Below, one piece after another: positions 22,122-30,076 of a DNA stretch of 64,000 nucleotides (position 1 is its first letter; every line of letters starts with the position of its first letter). Source of the DNA: Basidiobolus meristosporus CBS 931.73 (taxonomy: Eukaryota > Basidiobolomycota > Basidiobolomycetes > Basidiobolales > Basidiobolaceae); the NCBI GenBank assembly GCA_002104905.1, contig MCFE01000400.1, positions 17,340 through 81,339 on the forward strand, written 5' to 3'. A program made the position numbers and the translations under genes. The notes under the pieces were generated by a model. The model did no database searches, was not told the origin of the DNA, and saw nothing but the letters and a program-made list of their open reading frames with translations.

Positions 22122-22430
22122 ATGCAACTCACAAAGCTAACCTTGATCACTGCCCTCTTCGCTGTCATCATGGCCCAGTCTCCCACCCCGACCGTGGTCA
22201 CAACCACCAGTCCTGGCTCTACCGCCACCACACCTGCTACTACCACTGCCAACAACGGAGGGGTCTTCCCAAGCATCTGGAACAAGGTCACCTCGGGGAT
22301 CGCATCTGTCCCATCACACGTTCGCAACGCCACCGAGGATGTGTTTGGGAACTCTGGGGAGCGAGTGAACCTTTCACTCGGCAGTGTGATGCTCACGGGC
22401 GGGGCACTATGGTATCAAATGAGGGCCTGA
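22122..22430 (+). CDS. Small secreted Ser/Thr-rich protein, paralogue 1 of 5
   Basis: 102 residues. An N-terminal signal peptide (MQLTKLTLITALFAVIMAQS) is followed by a Thr/Ser/Pro-rich stretch (residues about 20-47) suited to O-glycosylation. A conserved block (FPSIWNKVTSGIASVPSHVR, then RNATEDVFGNSGERVNLSLG) follows, with a hydrophobic tail (SVMLTGGALWYQMRA). The signal peptide, Ser/Thr linker and hydrophobic tail after a small-residue site resemble a GPI-anchored surface protein, but the tail ends in polar residues, so this is uncertain. There are no cysteines. TATAAAT at 22052 is about 70 bp upstream of the ATG. I do not recognise the family. Four paralogues lie at 24650-27612 on the other strand. 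Confidence 0.8.
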   Translation: MQLTKLTLITALFAVIMAQSPTPTVVTTTSPGSTATTPATTTANNGGVFPSIWNKVTSGIASVPSHVRNATEDVFGNSGERVNLSLGSVMLTGGALWYQMRA

Positions 22431-22924
22431 TTGAGAGTGATCGAAAGGAACTAGCATTTGAACCAACACAATTCTATACAGCCCATGCATTCTGTCCCAC
22501 CATCCTTGCTCCATGATATGTAACATACCTAAGTCAGTTAATAAATGCCTACAGTGATCTCACCACCTGATTGTTGAGATATCCCTCCATCCAACCAATT
22601 GGTGGTAGTCGATGAACCCCGATGGAAAACACACTCTCTGTATCACCTTTTATGCTACATTCGGAACTGGTTGACAATGATCAGGATTGGCATTGAACCG
22701 CATTACCCTCGACAGTGGTGTTCGTGTACACCATTCGGAGTTTCCTCGCATTGAACATAATTAGCACAAAAGAATAACCACCAGTCGGTGCACCCATTCT
22801 GTCACCTTACAACAACGACCTTGGGTCCTTGACTCATCGCTGGCCCTCTGGTGGAGTATAAAACGCTCCCCCGCCTCTTCCTCTGCCACCCACTCGAGTT
22901 CCTTACCCCCCCCCTCCGTCCATA

Positions 22925-23170
22925 ATGAAGTTCTCCATCCTTTTGTCCGCTGTTGCCGCCCTCTACATCACCGGAGCGGATGCCGCCTGCTACTGCCTCT
23001 CCGCCACCGGAAAAGGGACATTCTGCGGATTCCAACTGACCGGTGACTCGTGCGTGACCGATCATCTCTACCAATGCAATGGCTACCGCCAGCCGGTATT
23101 CCAAGACCTAGGAAAGTGCGCCAACGGATGTCAAGGAACCTACCCATCCCAGAGCGACCACTGCAAATGA
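22925..23170 (+). CDS. Secreted Cys-rich protein, copy 1
   Basis: 81 residues. The signal peptide MKFSILLSAVAALYITGADA is followed by a mature protein of about 61 residues with 8 cysteines. Their spacing is CxC-x9-C-x8-C-x7-C-x12-C-x3-C-x10-C, and the block LYQCNGY..LGKCANGCQG is visible. Four disulphides are likely. Small secreted proteins with this 'FCG..L.G..C....LYQC..C..GC' layout are widespread in fungi and often effector-like or surface-active, but the role here is unknown. TATAAAA (22857-22863) lies about 60 bp before the ATG. The second gene encodes the same protein. Confidence 0.88.
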   Translation: MKFSILLSAVAALYITGADAACYCLSATGKGTFCGFQLTGDSCVTDHLYQCNGYRQPVFQDLGKCANGCQGTYPSQSDHCK

Positions 23171-24004
23171 AGGCATAACGCACGCAGTAGGTTATTCCCT
23201 CAAAACAGCCTAGATCTAATTGGCAGCAATGCTGCATCTTTGACAAGGAATTAATAAAAGTCGAGGTGATACGGATGAGTTCTTGAGAATAATCGACTGA
23301 AACTGGTGGGGATAGGGAGAATGGTACTGGTACTGGTACTGGTACTGGTACTATGACTGATAGATAAGAATTAGGAGGTTGAACTTAGAGGCCAAACCAT
23401 AGCGAACGAGCTCACTTGACCAGAAGTAGAAACGCGGTCAAACACATTTCCCCGTGACCAAGGTGAGCAATCTCTCTGCATCACGCACAGGTTTGGATCT
23501 TCAATACATGCCCGAACCTCTCACTCCCCCACCCCCACAATGCACCGATGAAATAGGCATTGCATCACCCAATTCGTAATCGATGATATTTCACCAGATC
23601 ACCCAAACCCGACATATAGACACACGAATCAGTTCCAATTCAGACAAAATGTCCCCCAGGTATTACCCAACCAACCAATGAATAGCAGCCTACGAACCTC
23701 GATAGAAAGCCTGCCTGCTGTACCACCCATCATGCTACGTTCGGAACTGGTTGACAATGATCAGGATTGGCATTGAACCGCATTACCCTCGACAGTGGTG
23801 CTCGTGTACACCATTCGGAGTTTCCTCGCATTGAACATAATTAGCACAAAAGAATAACCACCAGTCGGTGCACCCATCCTGTCACCTTACAACAACGACC
23901 TTGAGTCCTTGACTCATCGCTGGCCCTCTGGTGGAGTATAAAACGCTCCCCCGCCTCTTCCTCTGCCACCCACTCGAGTTCCTTACCCCCCCCCTCCGTC
24001 CATA

Positions 24005-24250
24005 ATGAAGTTCTCCATCCTTTTGTCCGCTGTTGCCGCCCTCTACATCACCGGAGCGGATGCCGCCTGCTACTGCCTCTCCGCCACCGGAAAAGGGACA
24101 TTCTGCGGATTCCAACTGACCGGTGACTCGTGCGTGACCGATCATCTCTACCAATGCAATGGCTACCGCCAGCCGGTGTTCCAAGACCTAGGAAAGTGCG
24201 CCAACGGATGTCAAGGAACCTACCCATCCCAGAGCGACCACTGCAAATGA
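24005..24250 (+). CDS. Secreted Cys-rich protein, copy 2 (identical product)
   Basis: This is the tandem duplicate of the gene at 22925-23170. The predicted 81-residue product is identical, with the eight-cysteine pattern intact. The promoter with TATAAAA (23937-23943) is duplicated as well. The 3' untranslated regions diverge immediately after the stop, so the two transcripts could be told apart. Identical products from a duplication with diverged flanks suggest recent origin, gene conversion or purifying selection. Confidence 0.88.
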   Translation: MKFSILLSAVAALYITGADAACYCLSATGKGTFCGFQLTGDSCVTDHLYQCNGYRQPVFQDLGKCANGCQGTYPSQSDHCK

Positions 24251-24649
24251 AGGCACAACCCTCGCCGTAGGTAATGATCGTAATGGGCCCTCCCCTCCAA
24301 AATAGCCAAGTTGCACGACACATTAATTTCCCATCCACGCTGCGGCCCATACAAGGAATGAATAAAGTGGAAGTGATCAAGACGTCATATGGGATACGAC
24401 ATGCTTCATTATAGACGGTGTGCCCCGGTTGTAGTACCAGCATTCCGACGATAAAACGCAACGTCGTCTGCGCGGTTGAGATGAGCGATGACTACATATT
24501 GGTATGGGATCGATCGGAGGTTCGCTTTGGGGAGGTTTATTGGCTGATTGTGGTATGTTACATATCATGGAGCAAGGATGGTGTGAGGAATGGTTTGGCT
24601 AGTGTACAATATTGGAAGTGTGGACACGAAATAGATCACCTCACCCCAA

Positions 24650-24958
24650 CTACGCATTCATTTGGTACAGGAGCACTCCACCTGTGAGCATCACACTGCC
24701 GAGTGAAAGGTTCACTCGCTCCCCAGAGTTCCCAAACACATCCTCGGTGGCATTGCGAACGTGTGATGGGACAGATGCGATTCCCGAGGTGACCTTGTTC
24801 CAGATGCTTGGGAAGACCCCTCCGTTGTTGGCAGTGGTAGTAGCAGGAGTGGTGGCGGTAGAGCCAGGGCTGGTGGTTGTGACCACGGTCGGGGTGGGAG
24901 ACTGGGCCATGATACCTGCGATGAGAGCAGTGATCAAGGTTAGCTTTGTGAGTTGCAT
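24650..24958 (-). CDS. Small secreted Ser/Thr-rich protein, paralogue 2
   Basis: 102 residues, nearly identical to the gene at 22122-22430 but on the opposite strand as the other arm of the inverted duplication. An in-frame ATG 22 codons upstream exists. The shorter start (MQLTKLTLITALIAGIMAQS) is preferred because it gives a clean signal peptide and matches all paralogues. The TATA box (mirror of 22051) lies near 25025. The tail reads SVMLTGGVLLYQMNA. Confidence 0.8.
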   Translation of the reverse strand: MQLTKLTLITALIAGIMAQSPTPTVVTTTSPGSTATTPATTTANNGGVFPSIWNKVTSGIASVPSHVRNATEDVFGNSGERVNLSLGSVMLTGGVLLYQMNA

Positions 24959-25678
24959 GGCTGCGTTGGTATGAATCAGTGGTAATGGGATGTTGTGCTT
25001 CGGAGGATCAGCGAGGTTCGACATTTATAAGAAGAGTTGCCAAGTGACATATCTATCTGCCAAGAATACCAATCCATTCAAACCGCATTATCTGAGCCAG
25101 AGCTCGGCTGGGGAGGCAGAGCCCGATCGACACGGATGCAAACTGAGAGATCCAGCCGGCTTGGCATGACCGAGTAAATCGGGGATTCGATGGGCTTGGG
25201 CGTCAGGTAGATAGATTGATCACAGCCCGGATAAATCTGGAATTACGCGTCGTTCCTGGCTTGGTTAGAACAGGTTGAGGTGTGAGAGATGAGCTCAAGT
25301 GACCATGAGGTTCCAGTTGCTCCATTTGCCCTTTCGTACAGCTACGCCAGCACGCCTCAAATAGACTTCTGTTGCTCGATGTCTTTTTGCTCGCATTAGG
25401 CTTGCTGCCAGTCAATGCGTAAGAGTGGTACGGTTATTTCACAAGGACTTGAGGGAATCCAGCGTGTTATTTATTTCGCATTTGAGGATGATCATCCAGG
25501 GTGCATCACCGACACTCCGATCAAGAAATACCGGTCCAAGGGAGGCTAGGATCTATTCTTAAGAGACGAGCTCAATGAGTGTTTATTGACTGGCTTGGGT
25601 ATGTTACATATCAGAGGGCAATGGTGTGAGCTAGTGTACAACATAGAAAGCGCGAATGCGAATTAAACTCCACCCCAG

Positions 25679-25987
25679 TTACGCATTCATTTGGTATAGG
25701 AGCACTCCACCGGTGAGCATCACACTGCCGAGTGAAAGGTTCACTCGCTCCCCAGAGTTCCCAAACACATCCTCGGTGGCGTTGCGAACGTGTGATGGGA
25801 CAGATGCGATTCCCGAGGTGACCTTGTTCCAGATGCTTGGGAAGACCCCTCCGTTGTTGGCAGTGGTAGTAGCAGGGGTGGTGGCGGTAGAGCCAGGGCT
25901 GGTGGTTGTGACCACGGTCGGGGTGGGAGACTGGGCCATGATACCTGCGATGAGAGCAGTGATCAAGGTTAGCTTTGTGAGTTGCAT
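25679..25987 (-). CDS. Small secreted Ser/Thr-rich protein, paralogue 3
   Basis: 102 residues, with the same predicted product as the gene at 24650-24958. It is in tandem with it at an offset of 1029 bp, and promoter and 5' UTR are shared (CATTTATAAGAA mirrored near 26050-26061). Downstream sequence also matches (GGTATGTTACATATCA near 25600). The intervening region 25126-25600 has no supported gene. Confidence 0.8.
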   Translation of the reverse strand: MQLTKLTLITALIAGIMAQSPTPTVVTTTSPGSTATTPATTTANNGGVFPSIWNKVTSGIASVPSHVRNATEDVFGNSGERVNLSLGSVMLTGGVLLYQMNA

Positions 25988-26660
25988 GGCTGCGTTGGTA
26001 TGAATCAGTGGTAATGGGATGTTGTGTTCGGAGGATCAGCGAGGTTCGACATTTATAAGAAAAGAGGTGCCAAGTGGCATATCTACATGCCAAGAATACC
26101 AATTCATTCAGATCACGAGTTAAGGGATCAAATGTTGGCCGGCTTGGCGAGAGCTAGTGGATTAGGTATTCGATGGGCTTAGGATATGTGGAAGGCTGAT
26201 TGAAATTCGATTCAAGATTCATCATAGCCCGGCCTAAAATGGAAGCCCAATTCCCTACTATTGGCCACTCACTCAACATGATGCAACTAGTGGAGGGTTG
26301 GATGTACAATGACTTGCGGCAAACCAGACAAGCTCTTCGCCGCGACCGATCTATCATTCATGCGCCTGTGGGGAAGGGCTGGATCACCGCCAAGTCTACC
26401 AGGTAGAATGGAACGAGCACAGATACGTATTGGGAACACTCTGGGGTATATGTAGATACATTAGGAATTTGCATCAGCAGGTGTAACAATTGTTTTTTAT
26501 TCACATCTGGGCAATGCAATTGAAAGTCCCATTGTGGCTCGGGATCTACATGGATATGGCACAGAGACAGGTGCCCCTGATGGTGGACGCAAATGCTGGC
26601 AAGTTGAGACAACGCGATGTGAGTGTGGATGCGGATGCGCTCAGAGATCCTCTTCCTTAC

Positions 26661-26978
26661 TTAGACGCCCATCTGGTATAGAATCGCTCCACTGCCAAGC
26701 ACCAAACCGCCAAGCGAAAGGTCGATTCGGGCCCCAGAGTTGCCGAACACACTGTGAGTCGTGTTCCGGATGTTTGACGGTGCAGCGGCAATACCGGAGG
26801 TGATCTTATTCCAAATACTCGGGAACACTCTTGATTTACCCGCAGTGGTGCGAGCAGTGGTGCTAATGGGGCTGGCGAGGCTTGTTGAGGTAGCTGTCGG
26901 AGCTGGAGTTGGAGTTGAAGACTGGGCCATAGTGTTAGTGAGGAGAGCGGCAATCAATATTTGCTGGATGAGATGCAT
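26661..26978 (-). CDS. Small secreted Ser/Thr-rich protein, paralogue 4 (diverged)
   Basis: 105 residues. The signal peptide is MHLIQQILIAALLTNTMAQS, followed by a Thr/Ala/Ser/Pro linker slightly longer than in the other copies. The conserved block is FPSIWNKITSGIAAAPSNIR, then RNTTHSVFGNSGARIDLSLG, with tail GLVLGSGAILYQMGV. The start is the ATG that gives a signal peptide; upstream in-frame codons lie in the 5' UTR. A TATA box (TATTTATAAT, 27031-27040, active on minus) lies about 55 bp upstream. Divergence in DNA but conservation of the block shows selection on the C-terminal half. Confidence 0.78.
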   Translation of the reverse strand: MHLIQQILIAALLTNTMAQSSTPTPAPTATSTSLASPISTTARTTAGKSRVFPSIWNKITSGIAAAPSNIRNTTHSVFGNSGARIDLSLGGLVLGSGAILYQMGV

Positions 26979-27303
26979 GGTATGGTGAAACACGATAGAA
27001 GTTACGTTGAATGAATGGAACCATTGCTTGTATTTATAATGGTGGATGCACCAAGATTCCCTTTCTACGGGCTGGATACGAGGGATAGACGGCCACTTGT
27101 TGGTCGAAGGAAAGACCTTGATGGGAGGATGAAAGTATGATAGACACACCAGGATCCAACGTAGATAGATTACTGATGGAGGTACGATGCAACCAATACT
27201 CATGGTCAGGTTAAAATGAAGCATTTATTAAAGTCGGTATGCAGATACATATCCTTTGCTGTATACATTATGCATATATGATGAGATAGATAAGATCAAC
27301 GAA

Positions 27304-27612
27304 CTAAGCCCTCATTTGAAGCAGAAGCACTCCGCTGGTGAGCATCACGCCCCCCAGCGAAAGGTAGACGCGCGCCCCAGAGTTGTTGCCGAATACATCG
27401 TTCGTGGCATTACGAATGTTCGACGGTGCCGCAGCAATACCGGAGGTGATCTTGTTCCATACGCTCGGAAACACCCCCGCCTCACTGGTGGTAGTGGCAG
27501 GAGTAGCGGTGATAGCGCTGGAGACACTTGACGAGGCAGAAGTCGGAGCCGGCGACTGAGCCGTAACGCTAGCGAGGAGAGCGGCAATGAAAGTGGCTTT
27601 GAAGAAGTGCAT
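27304..27612 (-). CDS. Small secreted Ser/Thr-rich protein, paralogue 5 (diverged)
   Basis: 102 residues. The signal peptide is MHFFKATFIAALLASVTAQS, and the linker is Ser/Ala/Thr-rich. The block is FPSVWNKITSGIAAAPSNIR, then RNATNDVFGNNSGARVYLSL, with tail GGVMLTSGVLLLQMRA. It lies about 330 bp downstream of paralogue 4 on the same strand. A short TATA-like element (TTTATAGAAA) sits near 27658-27667. The Asn in RNAT/RNTT is an N-glycosylation sequon in all five copies, consistent with a secretory-pathway protein. Confidence 0.78.
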   Translation of the reverse strand: MHFFKATFIAALLASVTAQSPAPTSASSSVSSAITATPATTTSEAGVFPSVWNKITSGIAAAPSNIRNATNDVFGNNSGARVYLSLGGVMLTSGVLLLQMRA

Positions 27613-27727
27613 GGTGATGGGTTGTATGGTGACGGTAGTGGGAACTCGCCTGCGTAGTCTTTATAGAAACGAACCGCTTGGGCTTGGTTGGGCTGGAGCA
27701 AAGGCTAAGTCAGATGGTATAGGGTAT

Positions 27728-27763
27728 GGGTAAGGGTAAGGGTAAGGGTAAGGGTAAGGGTAC
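27728..27763. repeat. (GGGTAA)n microsatellite
   Basis: About six units of GGGTAA. It is not the telomere repeat (GGGTTA), although it resembles it. Confidence 0.85.
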
Positions 27764-28122
27764 GGTAACATAGGGAGATGTCTTAACGAATGCTAATGCG
27801 ATGACCGAATTTAGAAGCAACAAGGTTCCAAAAAACCGGAGTGCTGAGCATCTCTTGATGCAGGGACAGCAGCAATGAGGAACCATTGCGATCAGGGAAA
27901 TCCATTGTAAATTGGATTTCATAAAACCATGATGCAGTCGTGCATACCATTCAAGGTGAATCCACCCTATTGTTCCGCACAATAGATCGACAATAGACCA
28001 TCTCCCTGCTCTCGACATGCACCCCTTATTGCACGCAACATCCGTGGATAAATACCCAACGGCTCTCCACCGGAATCGTCAGTTCATCTCATCTCCATCC
28101 ACATCTTCCCAACCAAGTCAAC

Positions 28123-28245
28123 ATGCGCTTCAACGTTGCCCTCTGCACTTTCATCGCCCTCCTCGTCTTCACATCCGTGGTCGTGGACGCGCAAGGAGCG
28201 AAAGGTCAGCCCGCCGCCAAGGGGAAGAAGGGCTCCAAACAGTAA
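28123..28245 (+). CDS. Tiny secreted Lys/Gly-rich peptide
   Basis: A 40-codon frame. MRFNVALCTFIALLVFTSVV is a strong signal peptide with cleavage expected after VDA. It leaves a mature peptide of about 17 residues, QGAKGQPAAKGKKGSKQ, which is strongly basic and rich in Gly and Lys. GATAAATA (28047-28054) lies about 70 bp before the ATG, and an AATAAAAG follows at 28396. The TATA spacing and the CT/CA-rich 5' UTR match the neighbouring secreted-protein genes. The family is not recognised. A secreted cationic peptide or a pro-peptide is plausible. Confidence 0.6.
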   Translation: MRFNVALCTFIALLVFTSVVVDAQGAKGQPAAKGKKGSKQ

Positions 28246-28519
28246 TCCCCAACCCCGCGCAGCCCAGCCTCCACCAAGGAAAAACCACACTCGGATTGAA
28301 TTTACATGTGGCGTGAACCACAGGAACCATTTCTTGAATTTATATACATTTCAAATGTTTGGGATCGGCATCGATGGATTCGATGCACTCAAAATACAAT
28401 AAAAGTGTGGGGGGAGGGGTGGTCTCTACTATTCACATACATTGCACTTTCTCTAGATTCATGTCGGGTGGATGGGATGGGATGGGATGGGGTACACGTT
28501 GGAGTCGGCGGGTGGCTCA
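28246..28519. other. 3' flanks of convergent genes
   Basis: This is 3' untranslated and intergenic DNA between the peptide gene and the convergent phosphatase gene, with AATAAAAG at 28396 and a short (GGGAT)n run near 28472-28490. Confidence 0.5.
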
Positions 28520-29293
28520 TTATTTAGCAATGCCGAGGTTGGAATTCAGATCCAACGACTCCTCCAACTCGACCAGCTGGCAAATCAAGCTCATGTTCGG
28601 GCAAATCGAATCACTACGCGATTTCACGTAGTCGTAGGCTTCGTTGACATTCATTCGTAAAGCACGCATAACGTACGCGATCATAAGACTTGCTGAGCGT
28701 GACACGCCAAGCTGACAGTGCACAAGTATACCCAGCTGCTTGGAACGCGCCTCGTCGATGAATCGGAAGGCGTCCTGGAAGGATTTGAAAATGTTCTCCT
28801 CGTTGTGTCCCCAAGCCAGGCTTTTGTATCTCAGGATACGGGTGGGATCAGCGAGACAATCCCCATCCAGCTGAAGGGTGTACGATACGATGGATGGTGT
28901 GGTCGGGGACACCACCCCCTCAAAATACGGGGGATCTACCTCTTTGGCAACATTCAAGATGTAATGGATATCGTTTGTGACCAGCATCTCCTGATCACGA
29001 GCGTTCTTCTCGCAACCTAGGAATAGAAAGGGCAGAATGCATATTGGGCCAGCGTTGTATGAATCTTGCTGTCCAGGGCTGGTCTCCCCAGCGATCTGAA
29101 GCTGGTTGACCTGTTGTGTGATGGAGGTTGTGGGTGTCTCGACGACTTTTCCGCTGGTTTCAGTCGCCCCGCACCCCTTTGGAACGATTAACGACAGATT
29201 CTTCGAGTTGCGCCGTTTGTTCCTCAGAGGAGGCTTTTTCGCGAGAGAGGGGAATGGGGAGGTGGAGATGGGTTTGGAGAAGGCAAGGGTCAT
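28520..29293 (-). CDS. Dual-specificity protein phosphatase
   Basis: 257 residues if started at the ATG at 29293. A Ser/Lys-rich N-terminal extension precedes a DSP catalytic domain (residues about 95-245). The domain begins at ICILPFLFLGCEKNA and contains ILNVAKEV, and the signature HCQLGVSRS (Cys nucleophile, Arg at +6) is followed by AYVMRAL and NEAYDYVKSR. It resembles fungal MAP-kinase phosphatases of the Pmp1/Msg5 type, so dephosphorylation of a MAP kinase is likely. The frame is also open upstream to 29428 through a (GTTTC)n repeat (29296-29320). However, a TATA-like ATTATATG at about 29391 on that stretch and the repeat argue for the internal start. No intron is needed. Confidence 0.85.
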   Translation of the reverse strand: MTLAFSKPISTSPFPSLAKKPPLRNKRRNSKNLSLIVPKGCGATETSGKVVETPTTSITQQVNQLQIAGETSPGQQDSYNAGPICILPFLFLGCEKNARDQEMLVTNDIHYILNVAKEVDPPYFEGVVSPTTPSIVSYTLQLDGDCLADPTRILRYKSLAWGHNEENIFKSFQDAFRFIDEARSKQLGILVHCQLGVSRSASLMIAYVMRALRMNVNEAYDYVKSRSDSICPNMSLICQLVELEESLDLNSNLGIAK

Positions 29294-30076
29294 GGTTTCG
29301 TTTCGTTTCGTTTCGTTTCGGACGGGGGGAAGGGGACGAATTCTGGCGAAAGGATCAAATAAGACAGGGAGCAGCGTCGGCTCTTTCCACATTATATGCG
29401 ATGACACGGGATGATCAAATAATTCCATCAGGCAAGATTAGAGGCTAATTTTGGACACTGGGAAAATTCATTGCCACCCTCTATTAGACGGGATTAACAA
29501 CAGGCCAGATGATTGGCAGGTGTCGTTTCAGGTCGAGCATCATTGAGCTTCTTCGGCCCATGTGATATGGATGCTTATTGAAGTGCCAATATGCTTCGGC
29601 CATATACGAGGTTAATACCCTTCGTTTTGGTCAATATACGTCCAGATTTGCTATTCTAGGCGGCATGCGAGGCCCAAATAAGCTAGATACCACCAAGTTG
29701 TGCTTAATATCCATATATATGGCCCAATGAGTCCAGCCACAAAAGTCGGTGAACCGTGTACTGGAGATGGACAGGACCACCACTGTTTCCTTGATTAGCC
29801 CTCATGTGACAAGCAGCGGTGGGTTCGATCGTACCACCGCGCTTCCATGGATCGATTCTGGATTGATTAGGGACTGGATGCGATGGTTGATTCTGGATTT
29901 ATTCAGGATTATTCTGGTGATTTTCATCTCCGCCACTTCCATCAATTATTCTGGTGGTTTTCATCTCCGCCACTTCCATCATCAACGGCGACAAGAATAG
30001 GGTCATAGGGGGTGGGGATATGGTGGGTCGGCGGGTTCGATTTGGTAAACATACAAATATGTGGAGATGTATGGCC
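29294..30076. other. Intergenic; short tandem duplication
   Basis: No gene is supported. A unit of about 34 bp containing TTTTCATCTCCGCCACTTCC is repeated in tandem at about 29920-29982. The (GTTTC)5 run at 29296-29320 lies in the 5' region of the phosphatase gene. Confidence 0.5.

Larger units (their letters stand above)
22600..24255. repeat. Tandem duplication, offset 1080 bp
   Basis: Segment about 22600-23175 is repeated at about 23680-24255 with an offset of exactly 1080 bp through the promoter and coding region. Promoter, 5' UTR and coding sequence differ at only a few bases (for example GTATTCC versus GTGTTCC). Similarity fades right after the stop codons. Between the copies lies a (TGGTAC)n microsatellite at about 23322-23352. 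Confidence 0.9.
21955..25125. repeat. Inverted duplication carrying secreted-protein genes
   Basis: Arm 1 (about 21955-22530) and arm 2 (about 24560-25125) are inverted copies. Each contains a complete secreted-protein gene, its TATA box (22051 and its mirror near 25025) and downstream sequence (GATATGTAACATACC mirrored as GGTATGTTACATATC). The spacer holds the two Cys-rich genes. A third copy of the same unit, about 25600-26110 (minus), lies outside the palindrome in tandem with arm 2. Confidence 0.8.

Noticed and set aside
27728-27763. Internal telomere tract
   Set aside because: The unit is GGGTAA, not GGGTTA, so it is an unrelated microsatellite.
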